Positions 6,801 to 15,824 of a DNA stretch of 64,000 nt are shown one piece after another. The DNA lies in assembly GCA_900539525.1 (NCBI GenBank), contig UQCM01000005.1:1-64000 (forward strand), written 5' to 3'. Made by a program: the position numbers and the translations under genes. Position 1 is the first letter of the stretch. Each line of letters opens with the position of its first letter. The notes beneath the pieces were generated by a model. That model was not told the origin of the DNA. It searched no databases and worked only from the letters and a program-made list of their open reading frames with translations. This DNA comes from an uncultured Blautia sp. (GTDB taxonomy: Bacteria > Bacillota > Clostridia > Lachnospirales > Lachnospiraceae).

Positions 6801-9800
6801 GTGAAACAAAAGTTTAGAAGATTTATGGCAGGTTTTCTTGCTGTTCTTACGATGTTCACCACATTGTTCTCTAACGGAACAACTGCATTTGCAGCAAGTC
6901 CGAGTGCGAATATTGCCTTCTGGAATGCTTCTGTAAAGAATACCGGGGAGGTAAGTGAGTTAAAGGCAGGCTACAATCATGGTAAGATTTTGTATTCTAT
7001 GATTGATGGCAATGCAGCTTATTGTATGAATTTTGGACTGGCGGCTGATGGTGGTCAGCTTATGAACAGCTATGATAATCCGAGCACGAGTTTATCAGCA
7101 GCACAGGAAAAACAGCTTGCATACTGTCTGTACTTTGGATATGGATGTAACTCAGCTACAGCACCAAGCAATGATCAGTGCGACCAGTATATTGCAACAC
7201 AGGCAATGGTATGGGCGATTGTGGCAAATCTTTTTGGAACTGGTTCCGATGATTCGGCAGCTAATAAGTTATGTGCATCAGCACCTAATCCGACCAATTC
7301 TTACGCTTACTATACAACGCTTAAGAACAATATCAGTGCATCTTATTATGCTACAAGACCAAGTTTTGCAAGTGCAACCAAGAGTGGAGCAACCACTTAT
7401 GAATTGAAGTGGAATGAAGGAAATAAGAGATTTGAAACAACCTTAAACGATTCCAATGGCGTGTTGTCAAATTTCGACATTTCCCTCAGTGGATATTCTG
7501 TAGAGAAGAGTGGTAACAGCGTAACGATTCACACAACATCTGTGAATACTACAGCTACCACGGCAACCATGAACTCAACAGCAGGAGTTGTGGAAACAAC
7601 ATCAAGCTGCGTGTTCTGGCTTACCGGAAAGTCAGGCTATCAGGAGTTTATTTCTGAGAAGCCTTCAGCAGACCCAGTGTCAGCGTATTTCAAGGTTAAG
7701 ACTGAGAATATCGGTTATGGAAAGATTACCAAGCAGGACGAGGAGAGTGGTGTGAAGCTTTCCGGTGCAAAGTATGGTATCTATACTGACAGTGCGTGCA
7801 CCAATAAGGTTGACACAATTACTACCGGAAGTGATGGTACAGCTACTTCCAAGGCACTTGTGGCAGGCACTTATTATGTGAAGGAGATTCAGGCTCCGAA
7901 GGGTTATGTGATTAGCGGAAAGGTACACACACTTACTGTTAAGGCAGGTCAGACAACTTCCTTTACTGCAACTGATAAGGAGCAGCTTGGAGCACTGACT
8001 ATTTACAAGGAAGGTGAGGTACTTACCGGATGGAATGGAAGTAACTTTACTTATGAAGTAAAGAAATTGCCGGGAGCAACATTTAAGGTGACTGCCGGTG
8101 CTGATATCTATAAGGCAGATGGTACAAAGGTTTATAGTAAGGGAGATTTGATTGCAGAAAACCTTGTAACAGGATCTGACGGTTTGGTTGTTCTTACAGA
8201 CCTTCATCTTGGCTCTTATGTGGTAACGGAAACAAAGAGCATTGATGGATATACCATCAACACTACTCCCGTGCCAGTGAATATTGAGTACAAGGACCAG
8301 AATGTGGAAGTACAGTATGAATCAGCAACTATTCAGAATACAAGACAGAAGGCAGAGGTTTCTGTAGTAAAGAAAGACTCTGATACTGCTAATCCGTTAG
8401 ATGGCGGTAAATACACTTTATATGCTGGTAATGATATCAAAAACTATGCAGGTCAGGTTATCGTTACCAAAGGTACTGCACTGCAGACAGTCACTACAGG
8501 TGAGGATGGTAAGGCAGCATACTCGTTGGATTTACCGATCGCAAACAGCTACTATATTTCTGAGTCACAGGCTCCTTATGGATATGTGAGAAACAGCAGC
8601 GATGTTTACAGCTTCAACTTCAATTACCTGCCAGAGACTACAGCCAAGGCTACTTTCAGCCATGAGTTTGTAAATGACAGAACCACTGCAAAGATTCATA
8701 TCTTCAAGGTGGATAAGGAAACAGGTCTTCCCGTACCACAGGGAGATGCTACCTTAGAAGGAGCAGTTTACGGTTTGTATGCCCGTGATGATATCATGCA
8801 TCCGGACGGAGCAACCGGAGTTGTATTTAAAGCGAACGATTTGGTAGCTACCATGACAACGGATGCCAATGGCGATGCGGAGGTGAATAACCTTTATCTT
8901 GGAAATTACTATGTAAAGGAAATCACTCCGCCGGAAGGATATCTTTTAGATGAGGAAGAGCATGATGTAGTCTGCGATTATGAAGGTGATCTTGTTGCGG
9001 AGGTATCAAGAAGCACAACTTCCAAAGAGCAGGTTATGAAGCAGCCATTCCAGTTGATTAAGGTATCTGATAATGGAGATGATACAGAAGCTCCATTGCT
9101 TGAAAAGGCAGGCTTTACAGCTTACCTTAAGTCATCTTTATCCGTAAAAGAAGATGGCGGTTATGATTTTGACAGTGCAACTCCTGTTGTAATTGGTGCA
9201 AATGGAGAAACACAGCTTTTCACAGATGAAAAGGGACATCTGGTAACCATTCCTATCCCTTATGGAACTTATGTGGTAATTGAGACAGTAACTCCTCATA
9301 ACATGGAGACAATCATGCCATTTGAGGTTCATGTTACGGAGAACCATCCGACAGAACCGCAGGTCTGGAGAGTGTTTGTGGACAGAGAGTTTACAGCAAA
9401 GCTTCGTGTGATTAAGAAGGATGCAGATACCAAAATGACGGTTCTTATTCCTAACACAGAGTTTAAGATTTTCAATATGGATACCAATAAGTATGTGGAG
9501 ATGATTACCACTTACCCGTCCAAGAAAGTCCATACTTCATTCTTTACAGATGAGGATGGTGATTTGATTTTACCGGATGTGCTTAGTCTTGGTAATTACC
9601 GTATTGAAGAGGTGGCAGCACCGTTTGGTTATGTGCTCAATCAGAATTATGTGGAAGTAAAGGTGGATACCGATACCTTCTACGAAGTTGACCCTGACAC
9701 TTACGAAGCAATCATTACTGTAGAGTATGAAGATGCTCCTGCTGTTGGTGAGCTTGTAATTGAGAAGAAGGGCGAGGTACTGGATGCATATAAGGGAGGT

Positions 9801-12179
9801 TTATTTGCAGATTCCGAAGATAAGGAATTTGTCTATAAAGAAGGTTCCCTTGCCGGTGCTAAGTTTGAAATCTATGCAGCTGAGGATATTTACACAGCAG
9901 ATATGCAGACAGATGAGAACGGAAACCGAAACAAGTATTATGCAGAAGGTGATCTGGTTGCAACCGTTGTAACCGGGGAGGACGGAAAAGCAAAAGTTTC
10001 AGACCTTCCTCTTGGAAAGTACAGAGTAGTAGAAGTGGAAGCTCCTTACGGTTATGTACTGAACAAAGAAGAGCAGTATGTAACTTTCGTATATGTGGAT
10101 GATAAGACTCCTGTTATCAAGGAAAGTCTGACATTTGCAAATGACAGACAGAAGGTTGATTTATCCGTGGCAAAACTGGATGGAGAGACCGGTTTGCCGG
10201 TTTCCGGTGCTGAGTTTGGCTTATATGCAGCGGAGGATATTGTAAATGTGGATGGTAAGGTAATCGTAGAGAAAGATACCTTACTTGAGGTAGCAGTATC
10301 TGATGCAAACGGCGATATCCAGTTCGTAAAGGATTATCCTCTGGGTCATTACTATGCGAAGGAAATCAAGGCACCTGCCGGATATGTATCATGCGATGAT
10401 GTAATTGAATTTGATGCAGAGTATCAGGGACAGGAAGTGAAGTATGCAACAATTATAGCAAACTTCTACAATATGCCTACAACTTTTGAGTTTACGAAGG
10501 AAGATATTACAAGCGGGGCAGAGCTTTCCGGTGCAACACTGACTGTTCTTGATAAGGACGGAAATGTGGTTGATACCTGGACATCCAAGGCAGGAGAGGC
10601 GCATGTGATTAAGAAGCTTGTAGTAGGTGAAACTTATGTGCTTCGTGAGGAATTTGCTCCTTACGGATACCTTAAGGCATCGGATGTAACCTTCACTGTA
10701 GAGGATACGGAGGAAATCCAGAGCGTTGCTATGAAGGATGAGGTTCCTACCGGGTCAATCATCATCAACAAGGATGGAGAGTTTCTGACAGACATTAACC
10801 TTGTAAAAGGTAAGTGGTATGACTTTGTATTCGATTACTTCAAGAAATCTCTTGCAGGCGTTACCTTTGAGGTTTATGCAAGAGAGGACATTGTAAGTCC
10901 GGATGGTCTTGACACTGTATATTATGAGGCTGATGAGCTTGTAGCAACTATTGTTACAAATGACAAAGGAATTGCCATGATTAGCGATTTGCCGCTTGGC
11001 AAGTATTACCTTGTTGAGACTGCAACTATCGAGGGATTTGTGCTTGACAGTACACCAATCGAAGCAGATCTTTCCTATATCGACCAGAATACCGAAGTGG
11101 TATATGCAGGTATGGATGTAACCAATGAAAGACAGAAGGTGCAGATTACTGTTATCAAGAAGGATGCTGAGACGAAGAAGGCTCTTGAGGGAGCAGTATT
11201 CGGCTTATATGCAAAGGAAGACATTTTTGATGTTGATGGCAGACTGATTGTAGCTGCTGATACTTTCATTGAGAAAGCAGTAACTGGAGCTGACGGAACG
11301 GTAACCTTCATTTCAGACCTTCCTCTCGGACAGTATTATGTGAAGGAAATGGAAGCTCCTGCCGGATATGTTAAGTCTGATGAATGCTTTGATGTGGATG
11401 CTTCTTATCAGGGTGATGATGTGGAAGTAATTGAATTTGAGGCAGAATTTGAAAACTATCCTACCAAGCTTGAAATTTCCAAGACTGATATTACCGGAGA
11501 GCATGAGCTTAAGGGAGCAAAGCTTTCCATTATTGATGCTAATGGAGATGTGGTTTACAGCTGGGAGTCTGATGGAACAGTCCATGTCATCGACAGAATT
11601 CCTGTTGGCAAGTATATCTTAAGGGAAGAGATTGCCCCTTATGGATACAGAATTGCAAATGATGTGGAGTTTGAGGTGACTGAGACAAAGGAAATTCAGA
11701 AGGTATCCATGAAGGATGAACTTGTGAACGGAAAGATTATCATTGATAAGACTGACGAGTATACCAAGAAGGGTATTGCCGGAGTAGAGTTTGAAATCCG
11801 TGACAAAGATGGTAATGTGATTGAAAAACTTGTGACTGACAAGAACGGTCATGCGGAATCCGGAGAACTTCCGATTGGTGTATTCAAGGATGGCGAGTTC
11901 GTGGAGGATATCAAGTATTATGTGGTCGAGACTAAGGCTGCAGAAGGGTATATCCTTGATGAGACTGTTCACGAGGTGGTATTACAGTATGACGATGCAG
12001 CCCCTGAGGTTGTGACTTATACACTGAATATTACGAACAAGCCTACAGAACCGAAGCTTCCACAGACCGGGGATAACTTCAATCCTTGGCTCTTTACCGG
12101 ACTTGGTCTGGCTGCAATTTTAGCAGGAGCAGGTGCTTTCTTCTGGAAAAAGAAGGAAGAGGATGAAGTAACTGAATAA
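6801..12179 (+). CDS. giant thioester and Cna-B repeat LPXTG surface adhesin
   Basis: 1,792 residues, GTG start behind AAGGAGG. A signal peptide ends near residue 32 (TTAFAA-SPS). The N-terminal domain carries the thioester-domain signatures YCM (Cys75) and TQAMVW (Gln134), whose side chains form a reactive thioester in Gram-positive adhesins. About 13 SpaA/Cna-B domains follow, each ending in a variant of E-x-x-AP-x-GY (APKGY, APYGY, PPEGY, APAGY). Such domains usually hold Lys-Asn isopeptide bonds. The C-terminus has LPQTG, a hydrophobic helix and KKKEE. With the sortase at 39655 it would be wall-anchored. It probably binds partner cells or host surfaces during transfer. Confidence 0.93.
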   Translation: MKQKFRRFMAGFLAVLTMFTTLFSNGTTAFAASPSANIAFWNASVKNTGEVSELKAGYNHGKILYSMIDGNAAYCMNFGLAADGGQLMNSYDNPSTSLSAAQEKQLAYCLYFGYGCNSATAPSNDQCDQYIATQAMVWAIVANLFGTGSDDSAANKLCASAPNPTNSYAYYTTLKNNISASYYATRPSFASATKSGATTYELKWNEGNKRFETTLNDSNGVLSNFDISLSGYSVEKSGNSVTIHTTSVNTTATTATMNSTAGVVETTSSCVFWLTGKSGYQEFISEKPSADPVSAYFKVKTENIGYGKITKQDEESGVKLSGAKYGIYTDSACTNKVDTITTGSDGTATSKALVAGTYYVKEIQAPKGYVISGKVHTLTVKAGQTTSFTATDKEQLGALTIYKEGEVLTGWNGSNFTYEVKKLPGATFKVTAGADIYKADGTKVYSKGDLIAENLVTGSDGLVVLTDLHLGSYVVTETKSIDGYTINTTPVPVNIEYKDQNVEVQYESATIQNTRQKAEVSVVKKDSDTANPLDGGKYTLYAGNDIKNYAGQVIVTKGTALQTVTTGEDGKAAYSLDLPIANSYYISESQAPYGYVRNSSDVYSFNFNYLPETTAKATFSHEFVNDRTTAKIHIFKVDKETGLPVPQGDATLEGAVYGLYARDDIMHPDGATGVVFKANDLVATMTTDANGDAEVNNLYLGNYYVKEITPPEGYLLDEEEHDVVCDYEGDLVAEVSRSTTSKEQVMKQPFQLIKVSDNGDDTEAPLLEKAGFTAYLKSSLSVKEDGGYDFDSATPVVIGANGETQLFTDEKGHLVTIPIPYGTYVVIETVTPHNMETIMPFEVHVTENHPTEPQVWRVFVDREFTAKLRVIKKDADTKMTVLIPNTEFKIFNMDTNKYVEMITTYPSKKVHTSFFTDEDGDLILPDVLSLGNYRIEEVAAPFGYVLNQNYVEVKVDTDTFYEVDPDTYEAIITVEYEDAPAVGELVIEKKGEVLDAYKGGLFADSEDKEFVYKEGSLAGAKFEIYAAEDIYTADMQTDENGNRNKYYAEGDLVATVVTGEDGKAKVSDLPLGKYRVVEVEAPYGYVLNKEEQYVTFVYVDDKTPVIKESLTFANDRQKVDLSVAKLDGETGLPVSGAEFGLYAAEDIVNVDGKVIVEKDTLLEVAVSDANGDIQFVKDYPLGHYYAKEIKAPAGYVSCDDVIEFDAEYQGQEVKYATIIANFYNMPTTFEFTKEDITSGAELSGATLTVLDKDGNVVDTWTSKAGEAHVIKKLVVGETYVLREEFAPYGYLKASDVTFTVEDTEEIQSVAMKDEVPTGSIIINKDGEFLTDINLVKGKWYDFVFDYFKKSLAGVTFEVYAREDIVSPDGLDTVYYEADELVATIVTNDKGIAMISDLPLGKYYLVETATIEGFVLDSTPIEADLSYIDQNTEVVYAGMDVTNERQKVQITVIKKDAETKKALEGAVFGLYAKEDIFDVDGRLIVAADTFIEKAVTGADGTVTFISDLPLGQYYVKEMEAPAGYVKSDECFDVDASYQGDDVEVIEFEAEFENYPTKLEISKTDITGEHELKGAKLSIIDANGDVVYSWESDGTVHVIDRIPVGKYILREEIAPYGYRIANDVEFEVTETKEIQKVSMKDELVNGKIIIDKTDEYTKKGIAGVEFEIRDKDGNVIEKLVTDKNGHAESGELPIGVFKDGEFVEDIKYYVVETKAAEGYILDETVHEVVLQYDDAAPEVVTYTLNITNKPTEPKLPQTGDNFNPWLFTGLGLAAILAGAGAFFWKKKEEDEVTE

Positions 12180-12189
12180 GTATCATCTA

Positions 12190-12231
12190 TTAGAGGTGTA
12201 GGCCGTAATAGCTTACACCTCTAATTTTTTT
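12190..12231 (+). terminator. intrinsic terminator after the adhesin gene
   Basis: TTAGAGGTGTA and TACACCTCTAA pair around a short loop and are followed by a run of seven T residues. Strong rho-independent terminator. Confidence 0.85.
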
Positions 12232-12243
12232 GGAGGGATAGCT

Positions 12244-12483
12244 TTGGTTGGAGAAAAGATAAAGGAATACCGGGAAAGGCGAGGCTTCAGCAGAGAAGAA
12301 CTGGGGAGAAGATGCGGTTTTGGATGTGATGGAGAACGAGTTATCTCAGAATTTGAACAGGATAAAGGTTTTCCGGATCTTGATAAGCTGAAGAGAATTG
12401 CAGAGGAATTATGGGTTCCGCTGGAAGTTTTATGCCCGGTGCCTTGTCGGGAGTGTCCATACAGAAAGAAGGTGCGTCAATGA
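12244..12483 (+). CDS. XRE-family helix-turn-helix protein with C-terminal cysteines
   Basis: 79 residues, TTG start 5 bases after GGAGGGA. Residues 5-55 form a Cro/C1-type HTH (REELGRRCGFGCDGERVISEFEQDKGFPDLDKLKRIAEEL). The tail CPVPCRECPYRKK has three cysteines and may bind metal. It overlaps the next gene by ATGA. The next gene has the same HTH-plus-CRGCPYRK design, so this is a duplicated pair. Likely a local regulator. Confidence 0.7.
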   Translation: MVGEKIKEYRERRGFSREELGRRCGFGCDGERVISEFEQDKGFPDLDKLKRIAEELWVPLEVLCPVPCRECPYRKKVRQ

Positions 12484-12824
12484 CAATCGGGCAAAAGATT
12501 AGAATGTTGCGAAAGTAAAGACATTTAACTTTGAGAGAACTGGGGGAGCTTGCAGGTTTCCCAAACAGGGGAGATGTGAGAATTGCTCAGTATGAAAACG
12601 GGAGCAGGATTCCTAAGAATGAGATTTTGAATAGGATTGCGAGTGCACTCGGTGTGACTGTGGAGGAGATTGCCGGTGTTGAGTGCAGAGGTTGTCCATA
12701 TAGAAAACGCAAACAGCCCCAAGAAGCGATTATCCATTTGGAAGATGATCCCGGTTATGAAACAGATATCAAAGAGTATGGAGACCCGGACGAGGAAGGG
12801 ATTCTATATGACAATTTAGATTAA
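12480..12824 (+). pseudogene. second XRE-like HTH gene interrupted by an in-frame stop
   Basis: The gene should start at ATG 12480, overlapping the previous stop, and encode MTIGQKIRMLRK. Codon 13 is TAA (12516-12518), and the frame then continues RHLTLRELGELAGFPNRG as a normal HTH through CRGCPYRKRKQ to an acidic tail ending at 12824. One C-to-T change (CAA to TAA) explains the stop. The TTG at 12531 could restart translation but would lose the first HTH helix. Likely a recently broken paralogue of 12244-12483. Confidence 0.75.
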
Positions 12825-12838
12825 GGAGGACATTTTAT

Positions 12839-13834
12839 ATGATGAATTACGAGATTTTTAAGGAAGTCGTGGCTGAGAAGTTTATGGATTATATGCCGGA
12901 ACAGTATCAGGGAATGCGACTTCGTGTTGAACCTGTCAATAAGGTAAACAAGGTTCTGGATGGTATCACATTAGTGGGAAGCGGAGCAGGAAGAAACGTC
13001 TCTCCCACACTGTATATCAATCACATGTATGAACACTATCTTGAGACAGAGAATCTTCAGGAGGTGTTACAGAGTGCTGCCAGAAGAATGGATATGGCAT
13101 TCAAGGAAATGCCCGAGGTAGGGGATGTGAATCTTGAAGGTGCAAAGGATAACATTGTATTTCAGGTTATTAACACATTGCAGAATGAAGATATGCTCAG
13201 GGATATGCCGCACAGAGAGTTTCAGGATTTGTCCATTATCTACCGCTGGGTGGTAAAGGTGGATGAAAATGGAATCCAGAGTTCGGCGATTCGCAATAAT
13301 CTTGCGGAGCAGCTTGGAATGAACGAAGAGCAGTTGTTTAAGTGTGCTGTGGAAAACACGAGGCGTATTTTCCCGCCGACTGTCAAATCCATGAACGATG
13401 TTATTCGCGAAATGTTTATCAGTGACGGTATGCCTGCTGAGGTTGCAGACATGATGATCGGTGAGATGCCGGAAGATAAGATGATGTGGGTAATCAGTAA
13501 CGACAGGGGGATTAATGGAGCTGGCTCCATGCTTTATGAAGATAATCTCCATAAGCTGGCTATGAAGCTTGAAACAGACCTCTATATTCTGCCTTCATCC
13601 GTGCATGAGTGTATCGCAGTATCTACAAATGTTGGAGACCCTTATGAGCTTGCAGAAATGGTAAGCGAAATCAACATGGGACAGGTTGCCTTGGAAGACA
13701 GATTATCCAATCAAGTATATCACTATGATAAGGATGCAAGAAGACTTACCCTTGCAACGGATACTCCGAATAAGAGACTGGATGGCATGGTTGCAGAGGC
13801 GCAGCTTATTTATGACAACGGAAAGTCCAGATAG
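12839..13834 (+). CDS. DUF5688-like ICE protein
   Basis: 331 residues, ATG behind AAGGAGGA. It starts NYEIFKEVVAEKFMDYMPEQYQG and has the ICE-associated pattern of an N-terminal helical domain followed by LYINHMYEHYL and a C-terminal half with LYILPSSVHECIAV. I recognise it as resembling the DUF5688 proteins common in Lachnospiraceae mobile elements. No catalytic motif is evident. It is followed closely by a 47-residue gene and the RadC-like gene, so it is part of an early-transfer or stabilisation operon. Biochemical role unknown. Confidence 0.65.
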   Translation: MMNYEIFKEVVAEKFMDYMPEQYQGMRLRVEPVNKVNKVLDGITLVGSGAGRNVSPTLYINHMYEHYLETENLQEVLQSAARRMDMAFKEMPEVGDVNLEGAKDNIVFQVINTLQNEDMLRDMPHREFQDLSIIYRWVVKVDENGIQSSAIRNNLAEQLGMNEEQLFKCAVENTRRIFPPTVKSMNDVIREMFISDGMPAEVADMMIGEMPEDKMMWVISNDRGINGAGSMLYEDNLHKLAMKLETDLYILPSSVHECIAVSTNVGDPYELAEMVSEINMGQVALEDRLSNQVYHYDKDARRLTLATDTPNKRLDGMVAEAQLIYDNGKSR

Positions 13835-13844
13835 GAGGCAGACT

Positions 13845-13988
13845 ATGGAGCAGGAGATGACCGTGCAGGAACTGATTGCTCTTATGAATGCCTGGGAAGG
13901 GGACTTTATTTTACAGATTGAGCTAAAGGAGGATGATGCGAATGGGAATCGAAAAGAAACCTCAGATGGAAGCAGAAGAAGCCTTTAA
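13845..13988 (+). CDS. small protein overlapping the RadC-like gene
   Basis: 47 residues (MEQEMTVQELIALMNAWEGD and onward), ATG 10 bases after the previous stop with AGGAGG upstream. It overlaps the following gene by 47 bases in another frame, which suggests translational coupling. The acidic amphipathic composition argues that it is a real peptide. No function is recognised. Confidence 0.55.
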   Translation: MEQEMTVQELIALMNAWEGDFILQIELKEDDANGNRKETSDGSRRSL

Positions 13989-14505
13989 GCTTGATGTGGT
14001 TAGAGTAAAGCTTGTGAAGGAGGCTCCGTTATATTCGGAGCTTCCTTTACAGAATCCCTACGAAGCAGCAGCCACTATCGGAGAGCTTCTCTGTGAAATG
14101 GACAGGGAGGTTGTCTGTGTAGTCAATCTGCAATCAGACCTAAAACCGATTAATGTTACCTTCGCAAGTATTGGTGCACTAAATGAAGCATTGGTGCATC
14201 CGAGGGAAATACTCAAGGCAAGCATTTTGTCAAATGCAGCGAGTATTATGCTCATTCATTCGCATCCAAGCGGAAATCTGTTTCCGAGTAAAGAAGATAC
14301 GATGATAACCGACCGTATGAATTCCGTCTGCGAGATGGTGGGTATCCGGCTGGTGGATCATCTGATAGTAGGAGGCGATAATAAGGAATTTTTCAGCTTT
14401 AAGGAAAAAGGACTTATGGATAATCCAAAGATTTCCTATACAAGTGATTACAGGAATTTCAGTTTTACCAACAGTCTTGTGGCAGAACGGGAGAAAGGAA
14501 GGTAG
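13942..14505 (+). CDS. RadC-like JAB/MPN domain protein
   Basis: 187 residues. The JAMM metal motif is present: HSHPSG followed by a downstream Asp in SKEDT (about residues 106-117), with LSNAASIMLIHSHPSG typical of RadC C-terminal domains. Chromosomal RadC also has an N-terminal HhH domain, which is missing here as in many plasmid and ICE versions. The start at 13942 has AAAGGAGG 9 bases upstream. Named a DNA repair protein by family, but the cellular role of mobile RadC proteins is not established. Confidence 0.8.
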   Translation: MGIEKKPQMEAEEAFKLDVVRVKLVKEAPLYSELPLQNPYEAAATIGELLCEMDREVVCVVNLQSDLKPINVTFASIGALNEALVHPREILKASILSNAASIMLIHSHPSGNLFPSKEDTMITDRMNSVCEMVGIRLVDHLIVGGDNKEFFSFKEKGLMDNPKISYTSDYRNFSFTNSLVAEREKGR

Positions 14506-14507
14506 CG

Positions 14508-15509
14508 ATGGAGGATAGATTTACGGAAGCAGAATTAGCCATTGCAAAAAGCGTAGATTTGACCGCTGTTGCCTCTTATCTTGGCTATACGGTAAAGAAA
14601 GTGGGTCATTATCATACACTCAAGGAAATGGACTCTATCCGGATATATGATAAGAGCCACTGGTTTCGGTGGTCAAGGCAGTACGATAAGGGTGAGAATG
14701 GCGGGTCCCAGATAGATTTTCTAAGGGTGTTTTGCGGAATGGAAGTAAAAGAGGCTGTATGGTGGCTTCTGGATTTTGCGGGATACCGGAGAATTGAAGA
14801 GAAGGATAGAAAACCTCCGCTAAAGCATCAGGTGGAACCTGGCAAAAAGCCGGAACCCAAAAAGTTTGAGCTGCCCATACCGGCACCGGATAACTGTTTT
14901 CTTTATTCGTATCTGAATCAGGAGCGGGGTATTAGTAAAAGTGTTATCGACTACTTTATTTCGCAGGGGCTTATTTATGAGAGCAGGCATTACCACAACA
15001 TTGTTTTTAAGGGTAATAACAAAGACGGTGTTACGAAGTTTGCAAGTATGAGAGGTGTGTTCGACAGGGAAGGAAAGCCTTTTAAGTGTGATGTGGCAGG
15101 CAATGATAAGGAGTATGGCTTTAATGTTCCTAACGATGATAGTTCGGAACTGGTTGTCTTTGAAGGGGCGATAGACCTGATGAGTTATGTGGATATTTTC
15201 TCAGATTATGAGACCAACAAGCTGGCTCTTGGAATGCTTGCAGATGCACCTCTTACTACTTTCCTAAACGAGCATCCTCAGATTACTTCCATTAAGTTTT
15301 GTCTGGATGGTGATGAGCCGGGGAGAAAGGCAGCCTTGCAGCTGACTGAGAAGTATTATGGTTTGGGATATGATGTGGAAGATTGCCCTCCTCCTGCCGG
15401 ATATAAGGATTACAATGAATGGCTTGTAGCTGCGAAGACAGATTTAATAGGGAGTCAAAAAGTGGAGCACCTTTCAGAAAATGGCTCCAAAAAGTGGAGT
15501 ACTTTTTAA
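14508..15509 (+). CDS. DUF3991/Toprim primase-like protein
   Basis: 333 residues. The N-terminal 100 residues (YLGYTVKKVGHYHTLKEMDSIRIYDKSHWFRWSR) match the DUF3991 zinc-finger-like domain that precedes Toprim in mobile-element primases. The Toprim domain has FEGAIDLMS (catalytic Glu, about 218-226) and CLDGDEPG (DxD-type acidic pair, about 265-272). Such proteins are thought to prime lagging-strand synthesis in the recipient. Its last 19 codons run through the first iterons of the 15451 array, so the extreme C-terminus is repeat-derived. Confidence 0.8.
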   Translation: MEDRFTEAELAIAKSVDLTAVASYLGYTVKKVGHYHTLKEMDSIRIYDKSHWFRWSRQYDKGENGGSQIDFLRVFCGMEVKEAVWWLLDFAGYRRIEEKDRKPPLKHQVEPGKKPEPKKFELPIPAPDNCFLYSYLNQERGISKSVIDYFISQGLIYESRHYHNIVFKGNNKDGVTKFASMRGVFDREGKPFKCDVAGNDKEYGFNVPNDDSSELVVFEGAIDLMSYVDIFSDYETNKLALGMLADAPLTTFLNEHPQITSIKFCLDGDEPGRKAALQLTEKYYGLGYDVEDCPPPAGYKDYNEWLVAAKTDLIGSQKVEHLSENGSKKWSTF

Positions 15510-15660
15510 GAAATGGCTCCAAAAAGTGGAGCACCTGCTTTTCAGGTTTTATAAAGTATCCATATTAGTATTGAAAAGGGAGTCAAAAAGTGGAGCTACT
15601 TTCAGAAAGTGGCTCCAAAAAGTGGAGTACCTTTTCAAAAATGGCTCCAAAAAGTGGAGC
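15451..15660 (+). repeat. 32-bp-phased iteron array
   Basis: Six copies of (G)GCTCC or GGAGTC followed by AAAAAGTGGAG start at 15451, 15483, 15515, 15579, 15611 and 15643. The spacing is exactly 32 bp, with one unmatched slot at 15547. The array is two triplets, each with a GGAGTC copy then two GGCTCC copies. GGCTCC copies contain the inverted repeat GCTCCA/TGGAGC. A spacing of three helical turns puts all sites on one face of the DNA, as expected for a centromere, replication origin or relaxosome binding array. No gene occupies 15510-15824. Confidence 0.85.
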
Positions 15661-15686
15661 ACCTATATATTATCAGGGGTTTTAGG

Positions 15687-15743
15687 GGGCTTTGCCCACC
15701 TAACCAGATGTATTTTGGATGGATATCCAAAATGCGTATCTGG
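15687..15743 (+). other. candidate origin of transfer (oriT)
   Basis: GGGCTTTGCCC (15687-15697) is followed by a 40-bp interrupted inverted repeat, CCAGAT and ATTTTGGAT, loop GGAT, then ATCCAAAAT and ATCTGG (15704-15743). MOBP relaxases typically bind such an inverted repeat beside their nick site, and the relaxase and MobC genes start within 1 kb downstream. The nick site itself is not identified. Confidence 0.55.
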
Positions 15744-15824
15744 CAGAGGACAGGGCATTGCTCTGGACTCTTAAGGCTCCTGAAATGTTTCTCAAAACAC
15801 AGATAAGGAGGTGTGGTTACAGCA

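Noticed and set aside
9138..9533. Minus-strand ORF in the adhesin gene
   Set aside because: The adhesin repeats give many open antisense frames; none has a ribosome binding site or protein-like composition.
15451..15660. Short regularly spaced repeats suggesting a CRISPR array
   Set aside because: The units are about 17 bp with near-identical 15-bp intervals, not unique spacers, and no cas genes are near. The exact 32-bp phase fits iterons.
15481..15806. Two plus-strand reading frames through the iterons
   Set aside because: They translate the repeats into recurring KWLQKVEHL-type peptides, have no ribosome binding site, and exist only because the repeats lack stops.
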